Of a stretch of DNA of 64,000 bases, positions 51,915 to 59,942 are shown piece by piece. Source of the stretch: Desulfonatronum lacustre DSM 10312 (lineage in GTDB: Bacteria > Desulfobacterota > Desulfovibrionia > Desulfovibrionales > Desulfonatronaceae); contig NZ_KI912608.1 in assembly GCF_000519265.1 (NCBI RefSeq), positions 509,665 to 573,664 of the forward strand. The letters are read 5' to 3'. The notes below the pieces were generated by a model. The model saw nothing but the letters and a program-made list of their open reading frames with translations. It searched no databases and was not told the DNA's origin. A program made the translations under genes and the position numbers. The stretch's first letter is position 1. Each line of letters begins with the position of its first letter.

Positions 51915-53240
51915 TTAGAAGCGGTAGCTCAGACTCGTTCCGATCAGGTGGGTGCGCCCATCCTTGAACGTGCTGTCCAGCACGCCGTCGGCCGGCCGGC
52001 CTTTGATGCTGCGATCGCCGAACCAGAGGTACGAATAGGAGAAGTCCAGGCTGAGGTTGTCCCAGGCCAAACCGAGGCCGGTGGTGATGATGTTCCGGTC
52101 GTTGGTGGGGGTCATGTAGTCGGCGTATTCGTCGTCGTCCGGGATCTGGTCGTAGACGTAGCCGAGCCGCAGTTTGATCAAGTCGGTCAGGTCGTATTCC
52201 GCGCCGAACTGAAAGCGCCAGACGTCGTTCCAATTTTTCTGGGCCGAGGAAACTTTGTTGTCGCCCATGGGCGATCCCGGGGTCAGGGCGTTGCCGTAAG
52301 TGATTTCCAGCTTGTCGTAGGTGCTCCAGAGGGTGTAGATGGCGTTGGCTTCCAGGCTCAGCCTTTCAATAGGCCGGAACATGACGCCGAGCCCGAAGGA
52401 GTCGGGCAGGGTGAGGTCGCCCTCGGCGGAGGTGTTGTTGAAGTAGCCCAGGGCCATGGCCGCGGGGTTGCGTTTGAACGTGGCATCGCCCTTGATGGTC
52501 TGCTTGACCCGGCTTTTGTAGGTCAGGCCCAGAGCCCAGGTGTCGTTGGGCTTGTAATGCAGGGCGATGTTCCCGCCGACGCCCCAGGAGTCACCCTCGA
52601 GTTCGGCGCGCATCCCTCCCAAGGCCTGGCCGACCATGCGCTTCTGGTAATAATCGAACCACATCACCTCCGCGCCCACGGCCACCGACACGGAGTCAGT
52701 CAGTTTGTAGGCCAGGTTCGGGTTGAAAGAGAGCGATTTGACACGTGTAAAAAGGTTATTGTACTCACCCGGCCAACCGTCCGGGAACTCTGTTCCCAGA
52801 CCGAATCTGTTGTATACGCCGAGGCCCAGCCAGATTCTGTCGCTCATCTGGCGGGTGACGTAGGCATGAGGCGGGATCCAGGTGTTGCTCTTGATGCTGG
52901 TGGTGTCGCCGGGAGTTTCAATATCTCCTTCGGGCATCACCAGGGAGAAGCCGACCATGGTCTGGGTCCCTTCAAGCTGAGTGATTCCCGCGGGATTGTA
53001 GGCCACGGCCGAAGGGTCGTCCGCCCGCCCGATCATGGTTCCCCCCATGGATGTCCCCCTGGCCCCGAATTCGTACAGGGCGAAGCCCGCCCCGTAGGCC
53101 GGACCGACGCCGAGCAGTCCCATAATCAGGACAAGACCGAGGGCTAAAAATTTGGATATCCCAAGGGAGCGTCCCCCGTACCCTCCACGGGCGCGGCTTC
53201 GAGTGATGCCGAAGCGTTGCGAATCATCGGTGCGTGCCAT
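51915..53240 (-). CDS. FadL/OmpP1/TodX family outer-membrane transport protein
   Basis: ATG 53240 follows AGGAGG closely and gives 441 residues. An arginine-rich N-terminus of about 27 residues precedes a signal-peptide core (FLALGLVLIMGLLGVGPAYG-A, cleavage near residue 50), longer than usual, so a later start is possible. The mature start GFALYEFGARGTSMGGTMIGRADDPSAVAYNPAGI is the FadL hatch signature (seen as GARGTSMGG and AYNPAG). Alternating beta strands run to a C-terminal Phe (LIGTSLSYRF), the barrel-assembly signal. It should admit fatty acids or other hydrophobic compounds. Divergent from a MarR regulator that probably controls it. Confidence 0.92.
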   Translation of the reverse strand: MARTDDSQRFGITRSRARGGYGGRSLGISKFLALGLVLIMGLLGVGPAYGAGFALYEFGARGTSMGGTMIGRADDPSAVAYNPAGITQLEGTQTMVGFSLVMPEGDIETPGDTTSIKSNTWIPPHAYVTRQMSDRIWLGLGVYNRFGLGTEFPDGWPGEYNNLFTRVKSLSFNPNLAYKLTDSVSVAVGAEVMWFDYYQKRMVGQALGGMRAELEGDSWGVGGNIALHYKPNDTWALGLTYKSRVKQTIKGDATFKRNPAAMALGYFNNTSAEGDLTLPDSFGLGVMFRPIERLSLEANAIYTLWSTYDKLEITYGNALTPGSPMGDNKVSSAQKNWNDVWRFQFGAEYDLTDLIKLRLGYVYDQIPDDDEYADYMTPTNDRNIITTGLGLAWDNLSLDFSYSYLWFGDRSIKGRPADGVLDSTFKDGRTHLIGTSLSYRF

Positions 53241-53488
53241 ACGTCCTCCTGTTGCGGTTGCCAATTCTGGAAATGGATCATCGCCGCGGCTGGGCCCAAT
53301 GCTTGTTTCGCCGAGCAGTGCTCCCGTGCCGCTGGACCTTTTTTTCCCTGGAGGAAAAAAATGGTATTCGACGGAGCTGGAGGCGAAGCAGGGCACGTCC
53401 GCGATCGTTCATCAAGCTTTCAGAACGCGGTGATCCCGGCCTATACATCAACAGGCCTGCCTATGTTGTCGGGTCTGGAAAAAGTCAA

Positions 53489-53499
53489 CCAATAATTGG
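53489..53499. promoter_or_regulatory. Perfect palindrome before the MarR-type gene (candidate operator)
   Basis: CCAAT-A-ATTGG lies 13 bases before the regulator's ATG in the divergent porin-marR region. MarR proteins bind short AT-rich palindromes of this kind, so it may be an autoregulatory site. The rest of 53241-53511 shows nothing else distinct. Confidence 0.5.
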
Positions 53500-53511
53500 A
53501 GTGGCAACTAA

Positions 53512-54006
53512 ATGGCTGCATGGATGGAGAAGATGTTGCACATGGACTTGGAGGACTCTCCCGGATTTCTGGTCAACAGGGCGGCGCTGCGCATTAAAAG
53601 GGAGTTTCACCGCTTGCTGGAAGAGCAAGGCTATTCCGTGACCCCGGAGCAGTGCGTGGTCCTGTGGCGGCTTTGGAGCCACGAAGGCGGAGTGCAGCGT
53701 GAACTGGCCTCGACCACCTTTAAGGACATGACCAACATGACTCGCATCCTCGACGGCCTGGAACGCCGTCAGTTGGTGGTGCGCCAACGCGACGAGCACG
53801 ATCGCCGATGCAGTCGGATATTCCTGACCGCCGAAGGCCGGGCCCTGCGCGAGGGGATCTTGGGCGTCGCCGGGCAACTGGCCGAACAAGCCTATCGCGG
53901 CCTGAGTGAAAAGCAAATCAGAGAGTTCAAGGACGTCTTGTCGCTGATCTACTCCAATCTGAACGACGCCCCCAAGGCCGAACCATCCGCGGCGACGTTC
54001 GAGTAG
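53512..54006 (+). CDS. MarR family transcriptional regulator
   Basis: 164 residues. Winged helix with SVTPEQCVVLWRLW, QRELASTTFKDMTNMTRILDGLE as recognition helix region (two blocks: QRELASTTFKD, TNMTRILDGLER), and the wing QRDEHDRRCSRIFLTAEG, a classical MarR signature. The C-terminal helix forms the dimer. It sits divergently from the FadL-type porin and probably represses it until a small aromatic or fatty ligand binds. The start could also be an internal Met (residues 5, 8 or 11); the ribosome site is weak (GGAGTGG). Confidence 0.9.
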   Translation: MAAWMEKMLHMDLEDSPGFLVNRAALRIKREFHRLLEEQGYSVTPEQCVVLWRLWSHEGGVQRELASTTFKDMTNMTRILDGLERRQLVVRQRDEHDRRCSRIFLTAEGRALREGILGVAGQLAEQAYRGLSEKQIREFKDVLSLIYSNLNDAPKAEPSAATFE

Positions 54007-54033
54007 GGGCACGGCGCGCCGGGCCCCTATTTA
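54004..54033 (+). terminator. Hairpin terminator after the MarR-type gene
   Basis: TAGGGGC (54004-54010) pairs with GCCCCTA (54023-54029), with an inner CGGCGCGCCG self-palindrome, followed by TTT. It overlaps the stop codon. Confidence 0.7.
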
Positions 54034-54130
54034 TGAATGCAGATTATCGACCTATCATCCCTTCGCGGGGAACCATCCCTTTTCTCCATGGACTTTCCGT
54101 GGCGAGGCTGGGTATCCTTGCCTCTCGTCA

Positions 54131-54334
54131 GGGCTATTTTGTACTCTGCAAAATCTCTATAATTTCAGAGCGGTAGATTGCAGTATGTTCAAGGGGAAAC
54201 TCCAGGGCCAGCAATCATCGAAATCGAAATCGAAATCGCTATCGAAATCGGAAAGTTACCAGAAGTCGATTTCGATCACGATTTCGATTTCGATACCGAT
54301 TCAGAGCGCCCGTAGTGCGAGAACAAATCCGCCC
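54131..54334. repeat. Palindromic hexamer-array element, family A (copy A5)
   Basis: 204 bp. Ends: GGGCTATTTTGTACTC (54131-54146) and GAGAACAAATCCGCCC (54319-54334), inverted matches to the family end motif. The left arm is an ATCGAA array with ATCGCT (about 54216-54252); the right arm is TTCGAT units with ATCACG and ACCGAT variants (about 54267-54301). The arms can pair over about 35 bases. It occupies most of the gene-free stretch 54034-54498, where nothing else is seen apart from the leader of the cytochrome gene. Confidence 0.82.
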
Positions 54335-54498
54335 TGTGCCTCGCATGGCCCACGTTGCTTTCTTTTCCGAAAGCTCATAGCCTGATTTGCGGTTCTCGAA
54401 TTCTTGATTCAGATGCGACTGTGCATGACGATCTTGGTCGGTGAGCCTGTGTGCGTCGTTTTTCAAAACGTCGATTCGCAATGCTAAGGAGAAACCAA

Positions 54499-54792
54499 AT
54501 GAACAGACTCAGAGCGATCCTTGGATTGTCCATGGCCGGCTTTGTATTGATCGCCGCTGTGGCTGCCGTATCCCCCAAAACACCAAGTGAAGCTTTGGGC
54601 CAGGCGCTGGACGGCGCGGTCCTGGTCAAGGAGCGTTGTACGCAATGCCATGACCTGGTGCGCGTGGAACGCCGCGTCGGTCAGGACCGGGCCTGGTGGG
54701 AGCGGACCGTGGAGCGGATGCAGGGCAAGCGCGTCGACCTGCTCGACGACGCCGAACGCAACGCCGTGCTGGACCATTTGTCCGGCACGTAG
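54499..54792 (+). CDS. Small periplasmic monohaem cytochrome c
   Basis: ATG 54499 follows AAGGAG and opens 97 residues. An N-terminal signal peptide (MNRLRAILGLSMAGFVLIAAVA) exports it. One haem-binding CTQCH near residue 47 is followed by a helix with DRAWWERTVERMQGKR, in which Met may be the sixth ligand. Such short CxxCH proteins act as soluble electron carriers or subunits. It is followed 11 bases later by cutA. Confidence 0.85.
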   Translation: MNRLRAILGLSMAGFVLIAAVAAVSPKTPSEALGQALDGAVLVKERCTQCHDLVRVERRVGQDRAWWERTVERMQGKRVDLLDDAERNAVLDHLSGT

Positions 54793-54803
54793 AGGAGGCG
54801 ACC

Positions 54804-55130
54804 ATGCAGCCGATCATGGTCTACATGACCGCGGAATCCATGGACCAGGCCAAAACCGTCGCCCGCGAGCTGATTTCCAACCGCCTGGCGGCCTGCGTGA
54901 ACATCCTGGATCACATGCAATCCCTTTATTGGTGGGAAGGAAAGGTGGAGGAAAGCGGCGAAGTGGTGATCCTGGCCAAGACCAGGGCCGAACTGCTGCC
55001 CGCCCTGGCCGAACGGGTTCGGGCCGTCCACTCTTACGACTGCCCCTGCATCGTCTCCTGGCCCCTCACCGACGGCCACCAACCCTTCCTCGACTGGATC
55101 GGCCGGGAAACAGCTTCCGCGGTTAAATAG
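54804..55130 (+). CDS. cutA: CutA1 divalent-ion tolerance protein
   Basis: 108 residues, start after GAGGAGG. It carries the family blocks: VYMTAESMDQAKTVARELI, RLAACVNILDHMQSLYWWEGKVEE (split as RLAACVNI and SLYWWEGKVEE), VILAKTRAELLPALAERV, and CIVSWPLTDGHQPFLDWI. CutA1 forms very stable trimers with a PII-like fold; its role in metal tolerance in bacteria is still debated. It probably shares a transcript with the cytochrome. Confidence 0.93.
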   Translation: MQPIMVYMTAESMDQAKTVARELISNRLAACVNILDHMQSLYWWEGKVEESGEVVILAKTRAELLPALAERVRAVHSYDCPCIVSWPLTDGHQPFLDWIGRETASAVK

Positions 55131-55151
55131 AGCTTTATACTCGCGTAAGCC

Positions 55152-55259
55152 ATGCGCTTATCTCCACGAGAACAAGCCACCATTTCTCAGTTGGCCAAGC
55201 AGGTTTTCGGAACTTCGAGCAGCGTTATCCTGTGTCGCGGAGTGCGATCTGCATATTGA
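55152..55259 (+). pseudogene. Truncated remnant of a MNT-type nucleotidyltransferase (antitoxin-like)
   Basis: A 35-codon frame begins MRLSPREQATISQLAKQVFG, closely resembling the N-terminus of minimal nucleotidyltransferase proteins (commonly MRLTxxE...FG..A.V.LFGSR). The frame is lost where the GSR active-site segment should appear (SVILCRGVRSAY then stop). The following 140 bases to the next gene show no restored frame. I read it as a decayed gene start; the resemblance is from memory and short, so confidence is limited. Confidence 0.4.
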
Positions 55260-55401
55260 GCGCATCCGGCACGCCTGCAATCATGTTCAGTCTTTTTTCC
55301 TTTGAGTCCATCCGGTTATGATGTCGTCGTCATCAGGATCACCGCGCCAGGGCGTTGGTGTTTTTTTTCGTTCACCACTTAACACGTACCACGAGGCAAC
55401 C

Positions 55402-56328
55402 ATGCAGATTCTCGTTTCCGGGTCCATCGCCTATGACCGCATCATGCCCTTTCCCGGCCGCTTTGCCGATCACATTATGCCGGACAAGATTCATATTTTG
55501 AACGTCTGTTTTCTGGTCAACGGCGTGAACGAGAAATTTGGGGGCACGGCCGGGAACATTGCCTACACCCTGCGTCTGCTGGGCGAGAAACCCCGGATTC
55601 TGGCCTCGGTGGGCGACAAGGATTTTGGCAACTACGTCCAGTGGCTGGAGAAGCTGGAGATGGATCAAACGGGCATCCGTGTCATTCCGGACGAGCTGAC
55701 CGCCTCGGCCTATATCACCACGGACCAGTCCGACAACCAGATTACCGGATTCAACCCCGCGGCCATGAATCATTCCTCGGAGTATGATTTCTCCAATGTG
55801 GTCCCTCAGGACACCCTGGCCGTGGTCGCTCCGGGCAACCTTCAGGACATGGCCGGGTACAGCCGGATCTACCGTGAAAAAGGCGTGCGCTACATTTTCG
55901 ATCCGGGCCAGAACATCCCGGCTTTTTCCGGCGAGGTAATGCTGGAGATGCTCACCGGCGCGGAGATTCTCATTTCCAACGACTACGAATTGGAGATGAT
56001 CATGAAGAACACCGGGGTGGATCGGGCCGAGCTGCTGACCCGGGCCAAGACCATCATCACCACCCTGGGCGAACAGGGCTGCACGGTGCTCCGATCCGGT
56101 GAAGAAACCCGGCTGGCGGCGGCCAAGGTCGCCAAGGTGGTCGATCCCACCGGGGCCGGGGATTGTTTCCGGGCCGGGCTGATCAAGGGCTTGGTGGAGG
56201 GCCGGGACGTGACCGAGGCCGCCAAGGTTGCCCTGACCAGCGCGGCCTACGCCGTGGAACACCACGGCACCCAGGAGCACCACTTCACGGTGGAGCAGTT
56301 CTGGGCCAGGTACGCGGAAAACTTCTGA
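55402..56328 (+). CDS. PfkB-family carbohydrate/nucleoside kinase
   Basis: 308 residues from ATG 55402. The ribokinase-fold marks are SGSIAYDRIMPFPGRF at the start, KFGGTAGNIAYTLRLLG near 50, and the C-terminal DPTGAGDCFRAGLIKGL with catalytic Asp near 254. The N-terminus most resembles the adenosine-kinase-like branch. It phosphorylates a sugar or nucleoside with ATP. Next on the same strand come an APH-type phosphotransferase and an APS-kinase-like enzyme, so three small-molecule kinases may serve one pathway. Confidence 0.88.
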   Translation: MQILVSGSIAYDRIMPFPGRFADHIMPDKIHILNVCFLVNGVNEKFGGTAGNIAYTLRLLGEKPRILASVGDKDFGNYVQWLEKLEMDQTGIRVIPDELTASAYITTDQSDNQITGFNPAAMNHSSEYDFSNVVPQDTLAVVAPGNLQDMAGYSRIYREKGVRYIFDPGQNIPAFSGEVMLEMLTGAEILISNDYELEMIMKNTGVDRAELLTRAKTIITTLGEQGCTVLRSGEETRLAAAKVAKVVDPTGAGDCFRAGLIKGLVEGRDVTEAAKVALTSAAYAVEHHGTQEHHFTVEQFWARYAENF

Positions 56329-56370
56329 TCATTTTCCCAAACGGCAAACGAGATTCCACGGGAGGTTCCC

Positions 56371-57477
56371 ATGCCCATGCGCAATCAAAAACGCCCAGCC
56401 TTGCAGATGCATCTGGATTATTTGCGGCAGTATCTGCGGGACCAGTTCGGCCCGGACGCCCAGCTCCTGGAAGCAAGTGAAATGGGTGCCCAGGGAACCC
56501 AGGGCATGAAGGATTTCGGCTACGGCAAGCCGGTGTACATTCGCTTCGAGCAGGGCGGAGAGACCAGAGAGACGGTGCTTTCCACCATGCGCGGGGACAA
56601 GTACGGGCATCAGTTCTACTGGGACCGGGCCGCGATCATGATGTTCCAGTACGAGGCCGGGGGGCTGATGGACAAGCATGTCCGTCCCCTGGGATTGGGC
56701 TATGTGGACCGTGACGGCGCGATGATTCCGGTGCGGGCCCCCCAGGAATTCTTCATGGTCAACGAGATGGTCCAGGGCTACGACTATTACCGGGATCTGG
56801 AGCGAATTCGCCGAACCGGGCTGGAACCCGAGGACCTGGCCAAGGCCAAAGCCTTTGCCCTGTGGCTGGCCGAGGTGCATGGCCAAAAAATGGATGATTC
56901 CGACCTTTACTGGCGACGGATCCGGAATCTGATCGGGGCGTCGGAGTGTATTTTCGGGCTGGTGGACTCCTATCCACACCCCTATGAGCACTTTACGCCG
57001 GAGCGCTTCCAGGCCCTGGAACGGCGACTGGTGGACTGGCGCTGGAAGCTGCGCGGCTATGCCCACCGTCTGGCCGCGGTGCACGGAGATTTTCATCCCT
57101 GGAACGTGTTGATCCTACCCGACGGCGACTTCCGGGTCCTGGACCGCAGCCGGGGCGAGTGGGGCGACGGGGCGGACGACGTTTCGACCATGAGTTGCAA
57201 CTACCTGCTCTTCGGCCTGTACGACCAACCACGGCTTTCCGGAGATTTCGAACGGCTGTACCGGACCTTCTGGGACACCTATCTGGAACGGACCAATGAC
57301 CGGGAAATCCTGGAAGTCATTGCCCCGTTCCACGTCTTCCGCGCCCTGGTCATCGCCTCGCCGGAATGGTACCCCGGCCACCCTTTGGACGTGCGCCTCG
57401 GGTTGTTCCGATTCATGGAAAACGTCCTGGCCGACGAACGGTTCGCCTATGACCGGATCAACGACTATATGGACTGA
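56371..57477 (+). CDS. APH-fold aminoglycoside/choline-kinase-like phosphotransferase
   Basis: 368 residues, GGGAGG upstream of the start. The C-terminal lobe has AAVHGDFHPWNVLIL near 240, the Brenner catalytic motif (HGDxxxxN), then FRVLDRSRGEWGDGADDVS, where the second metal-binding Asp is kept. The N-terminal lobe has a short beta-rich nucleotide region (PVYIRFEQGG). This family phosphorylates hydroxyls of diverse small molecules; resistance should not be assumed. It lies four bases from the downstream APS-kinase-like gene. Confidence 0.82.
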   Translation: MPMRNQKRPALQMHLDYLRQYLRDQFGPDAQLLEASEMGAQGTQGMKDFGYGKPVYIRFEQGGETRETVLSTMRGDKYGHQFYWDRAAIMMFQYEAGGLMDKHVRPLGLGYVDRDGAMIPVRAPQEFFMVNEMVQGYDYYRDLERIRRTGLEPEDLAKAKAFALWLAEVHGQKMDDSDLYWRRIRNLIGASECIFGLVDSYPHPYEHFTPERFQALERRLVDWRWKLRGYAHRLAAVHGDFHPWNVLILPDGDFRVLDRSRGEWGDGADDVSTMSCNYLLFGLYDQPRLSGDFERLYRTFWDTYLERTNDREILEVIAPFHVFRALVIASPEWYPGHPLDVRLGLFRFMENVLADERFAYDRINDYMD

Positions 57478-57480
57478 GTC

Positions 57481-58083
57481 GTGCCCGATTCCAAGAACTC
57501 CATGACTACTGTGCGTCCTGGCGGCTGGGCCGTGTGGTTCACCGGGCTGCCCGGCTGCGGAAAGAGCACCCTGGCCAAGGCAGTGGGCCGCGTTTTGGAG
57601 GAGCGTGGGGCCTCGGTCATCCACCTGGAAATGGACGCCCGCCGCAAGGTCTACTTTCCGACCCCGACCTATTCCCCCGAGGAACGCACCCAAGCCTACG
57701 AGCGATTTATCCGGGAGGCCGCGGACCTGGTCGCCCAGGGCCATGGCGTGCTCATGGATGGCACGGCTCATCGCTTGGCGGTGCGGACCGCGGCTCGAAA
57801 CCGGATTCGGCGATTCGCCGAAGTCTTTATCCGGTGCCCCCTGGACGTGGCCATGGCCCGGGAACGGGGGCGGCCCGAAGGGCTGGTCATGGCCGGGTTG
57901 TATGAAAAGGCTCTGGATCGACAACGCACCGGTCGCGAACATCCCGGCTTGGGGCAGGTGATCGGAGTGGACGTTCCCTTTGAAGAAAACCCCGACGCGG
58001 AATGCGTGGTGGACGGCGCGGTCTCGACCATTGATCAAGCCAGGGACCAGGTGTTGCGATTTTTGGAGAAATGGTTCTCATGA
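57481..58083 (+). CDS. Adenylylsulfate-kinase-like (CysC family) P-loop kinase
   Basis: 200 residues from GTG 57481 (ATG 57502 is possible). Walker A GLPGCGKSTLAKAV near residue 20, then HLEMDARRKVYFPTPTYSPEERTQAYERFI (seen as LEMDARRKVYFP and SPEERTQAYERF) and the IRCPLDVAMARERGRPEG lid. These follow APS kinase order, but the usual DGDxxR substrate motif reads EMDARR. That makes true APS kinase activity uncertain; another hydroxyl or nucleotide substrate is possible. Its stop overlaps the miaB start (ATGA). Confidence 0.78.
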   Translation: MPDSKNSMTTVRPGGWAVWFTGLPGCGKSTLAKAVGRVLEERGASVIHLEMDARRKVYFPTPTYSPEERTQAYERFIREAADLVAQGHGVLMDGTAHRLAVRTAARNRIRRFAEVFIRCPLDVAMARERGRPEGLVMAGLYEKALDRQRTGREHPGLGQVIGVDVPFEENPDAECVVDGAVSTIDQARDQVLRFLEKWFS

Positions 58084-59444
58084 GCGCTCCGCGATTTCAC
58101 ATCACGACCTTCGGTTGTCAGATGAACGTCCACGATTCCCAGTGGCTCGCCCGGTCTTTGGAAGGCCTGGGTTGGGGGCAGGGCACGGAGATCGACGCCG
58201 GGGTCCTGGTTCTGAACACGTGCAGCGTGCGGGAGAAGCCGGAACAGAAGGTCTACAGCCATTTGGGCCGACTGCGGGACCTGTGGCTGCGCAACCCCGA
58301 ACTGCTGGTGGCCGTGGGCGGTTGCGTGGCCCAGCAGGTGGGGGAGGCCTTTTTCGCGCGGTTTCCATACGTTCGGCTCGTTTTCGGTCCGGACGGACTG
58401 CCCATGGTCCCTGACGCCCTGGCCCGTTTGATCCGCGAACCCGGTTTGCGACTCAGCCTCCTGGACTTCACGGAGTCCTTCCCCGAGCGTGATGCGGCCC
58501 TGCCCGGGCAAAACGTCCAACGCCAGGCCTACGTCACCATCATGCAGGGGTGTGATAATTTTTGCGCCTACTGCATCGTCCCGCTGACCAGGGGCCGCCA
58601 GCGCTCCAGGTCCAGCGGGTCGATTCTCGACGAATGCCGGGGTCTGGTGGACCGGGGTGTACGGGAGATCACCCTGCTGGGCCAGAACGTGAACAGTTAT
58701 GGGCTGGATTCGAAGGGTGCGGAGACAGCTGGAGAACCTGGGTTTCCGGCCTTGCTGGAGGCCATCGCCTCCCTGCCCGGGCTGCGGCGACTGCGTTTCA
58801 CCACTTCCCACCCCAAGGATCTGTCTCCGGCAACCATCGACGCGTTCGGTCGTCACCCGAACCTGTGCCCCCACCTGCATCTGCCTCTTCAGTCGGGTTC
58901 GGATGCGGTATTGCGGGCCATGGGCCGAAAATATACACTTGACCGCTATCTCGACTTGGTTGAGGGATTGCGTCGGGCTCGCCCGGAAATAGCCCTGACC
59001 ACGGACCTGATCGTCGGCTTTCCCGGCGAAACGGATCGGGATTTCCAGCACACCCTGGACGCCATGCGCCACGTGGGCTTTGCGAGCAGTTTTTCTTTTG
59101 TCTATTCGGACCGTCCCGGAACCAGGGCCGCGAACATGGACGGCAAACTGGACCGGGACGTGAAGGCCGAACGGTTGCGGGAGCTGCAGGACGTGCAGGC
59201 CGAACTGTCCGAGCAGTGGCTGCGCGGGATGGTCGGCAGCCGGGTCGAGGTACTGGTGGAAGGCGAGAGCAAGAAAACGTCGGAAGACCTCCCGAGCTGT
59301 CGCGGGCGAGATGAATTCGGGCAGACCGTGAATTTTCCCGTAACGTCGGGAGTTCCGCGGGATTTGATCGGGAGCGTCGTTCCGGTGCGGATTCGGGAGG
59401 CCAAAAAGCATTCGCTGTGGGGATGCATGGAGGAGGACGGATGA
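58080..59444 (+). CDS. miaB: tRNA-2-methylthio-N6-dimethylallyladenosine synthase MiaB
   Basis: 454 residues, ATG 58080 overlapping the preceding stop. The methylthiotransferase N-terminal domain has FHITTFGCQMNVHDSQ with Cys 13, LNTCSVRE near 49 and AVGGCVAQQ near 83, which bind an auxiliary 4Fe-4S cluster. The radical SAM cluster motif CDNFCAYC is near 160. QNVNSYG and LPLQSGSDAVL follow, then a TRAM-like C-terminus (VLVEGESKK). MiaB adds a methylthio group to i6A37 of tRNAs reading UNN codons. QMNVHDS fits MiaB rather than MtaB or RimO. Confidence 0.95.
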   Translation: MSAPRFHITTFGCQMNVHDSQWLARSLEGLGWGQGTEIDAGVLVLNTCSVREKPEQKVYSHLGRLRDLWLRNPELLVAVGGCVAQQVGEAFFARFPYVRLVFGPDGLPMVPDALARLIREPGLRLSLLDFTESFPERDAALPGQNVQRQAYVTIMQGCDNFCAYCIVPLTRGRQRSRSSGSILDECRGLVDRGVREITLLGQNVNSYGLDSKGAETAGEPGFPALLEAIASLPGLRRLRFTTSHPKDLSPATIDAFGRHPNLCPHLHLPLQSGSDAVLRAMGRKYTLDRYLDLVEGLRRARPEIALTTDLIVGFPGETDRDFQHTLDAMRHVGFASSFSFVYSDRPGTRAANMDGKLDRDVKAERLRELQDVQAELSEQWLRGMVGSRVEVLVEGESKKTSEDLPSCRGRDEFGQTVNFPVTSGVPRDLIGSVVPVRIREAKKHSLWGCMEEDG

Positions 59445-59935
59445 TTGAAATGCACATCTACGGACTGGCCCTGGACGAGGACAGTCAGGTTCCGGTGCTG
59501 ATCCTCAAGGACAAGTCGGATAAACAGGTTCTGCCCATCTGGATCGGGGCCATGGAAGCCGTGGCCATCTCCATGGTCCTCAACGATGTTCGTCTGCCCC
59601 GCCCCATGACCCATGATCTGCTGCTCCAGGCCATCGAGGCTCTGGGCGGCGAGGTGCGCAACGTGGACGTGGTCCGGCTGCACGACAACACCTATTTCGC
59701 GGAAATCGAGGTGCTTCAGGGAGAGTCACTGAAGCGGATCGATTCCCGACCCTCGGACGCCATCGCCCTGGGCTTGCGGGCCCAGGTGCCGATCCGGGTC
59801 AGCGAGGAGGTTTTGGCCCATATCGTGGAGGTGCGCGAAAACCGGTACCAGGCGGTTCTGAAGACCGAGGACGCCCAGCAATGGAATGAGATCCTGGAAA
59901 AATACACTATTGACGACACCAAATACAAAATGTGA
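59441..59935 (+). CDS. Bifunctional nuclease (DUF151) family protein
   Basis: ATG 59441 overlaps the miaB stop, with AGGAGG upstream; 164 residues. IYGLALDEDSQVPVLILKD, LPIWIGAMEAVAISMVL, RPMTHDLLLQAIEALGGEV and SRPSDAIALGLR are the conserved blocks of the BFN domain (PF02577). Members show DNase/RNase activity in plants and Mycobacterium; the role in this lineage is unknown. Pairing with miaB is frequent in related genomes as I recall. Confidence 0.9.
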   Translation: MIEMHIYGLALDEDSQVPVLILKDKSDKQVLPIWIGAMEAVAISMVLNDVRLPRPMTHDLLLQAIEALGGEVRNVDVVRLHDNTYFAEIEVLQGESLKRIDSRPSDAIALGLRAQVPIRVSEEVLAHIVEVRENRYQAVLKTEDAQQWNEILEKYTIDDTKYKM

Positions 59936-59942
59936 TCCGCTT

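Noticed and set aside
56371-57477. Antibiotic resistance (aminoglycoside phosphotransferase)
   Set aside because: Only the general APH fold is supported; context with sugar and CysC-like kinases suggests metabolism.
58035-59411. A 458-codon minus-strand frame
   Set aside because: Antisense of miaB, whose cluster cysteines are all on the plus strand.
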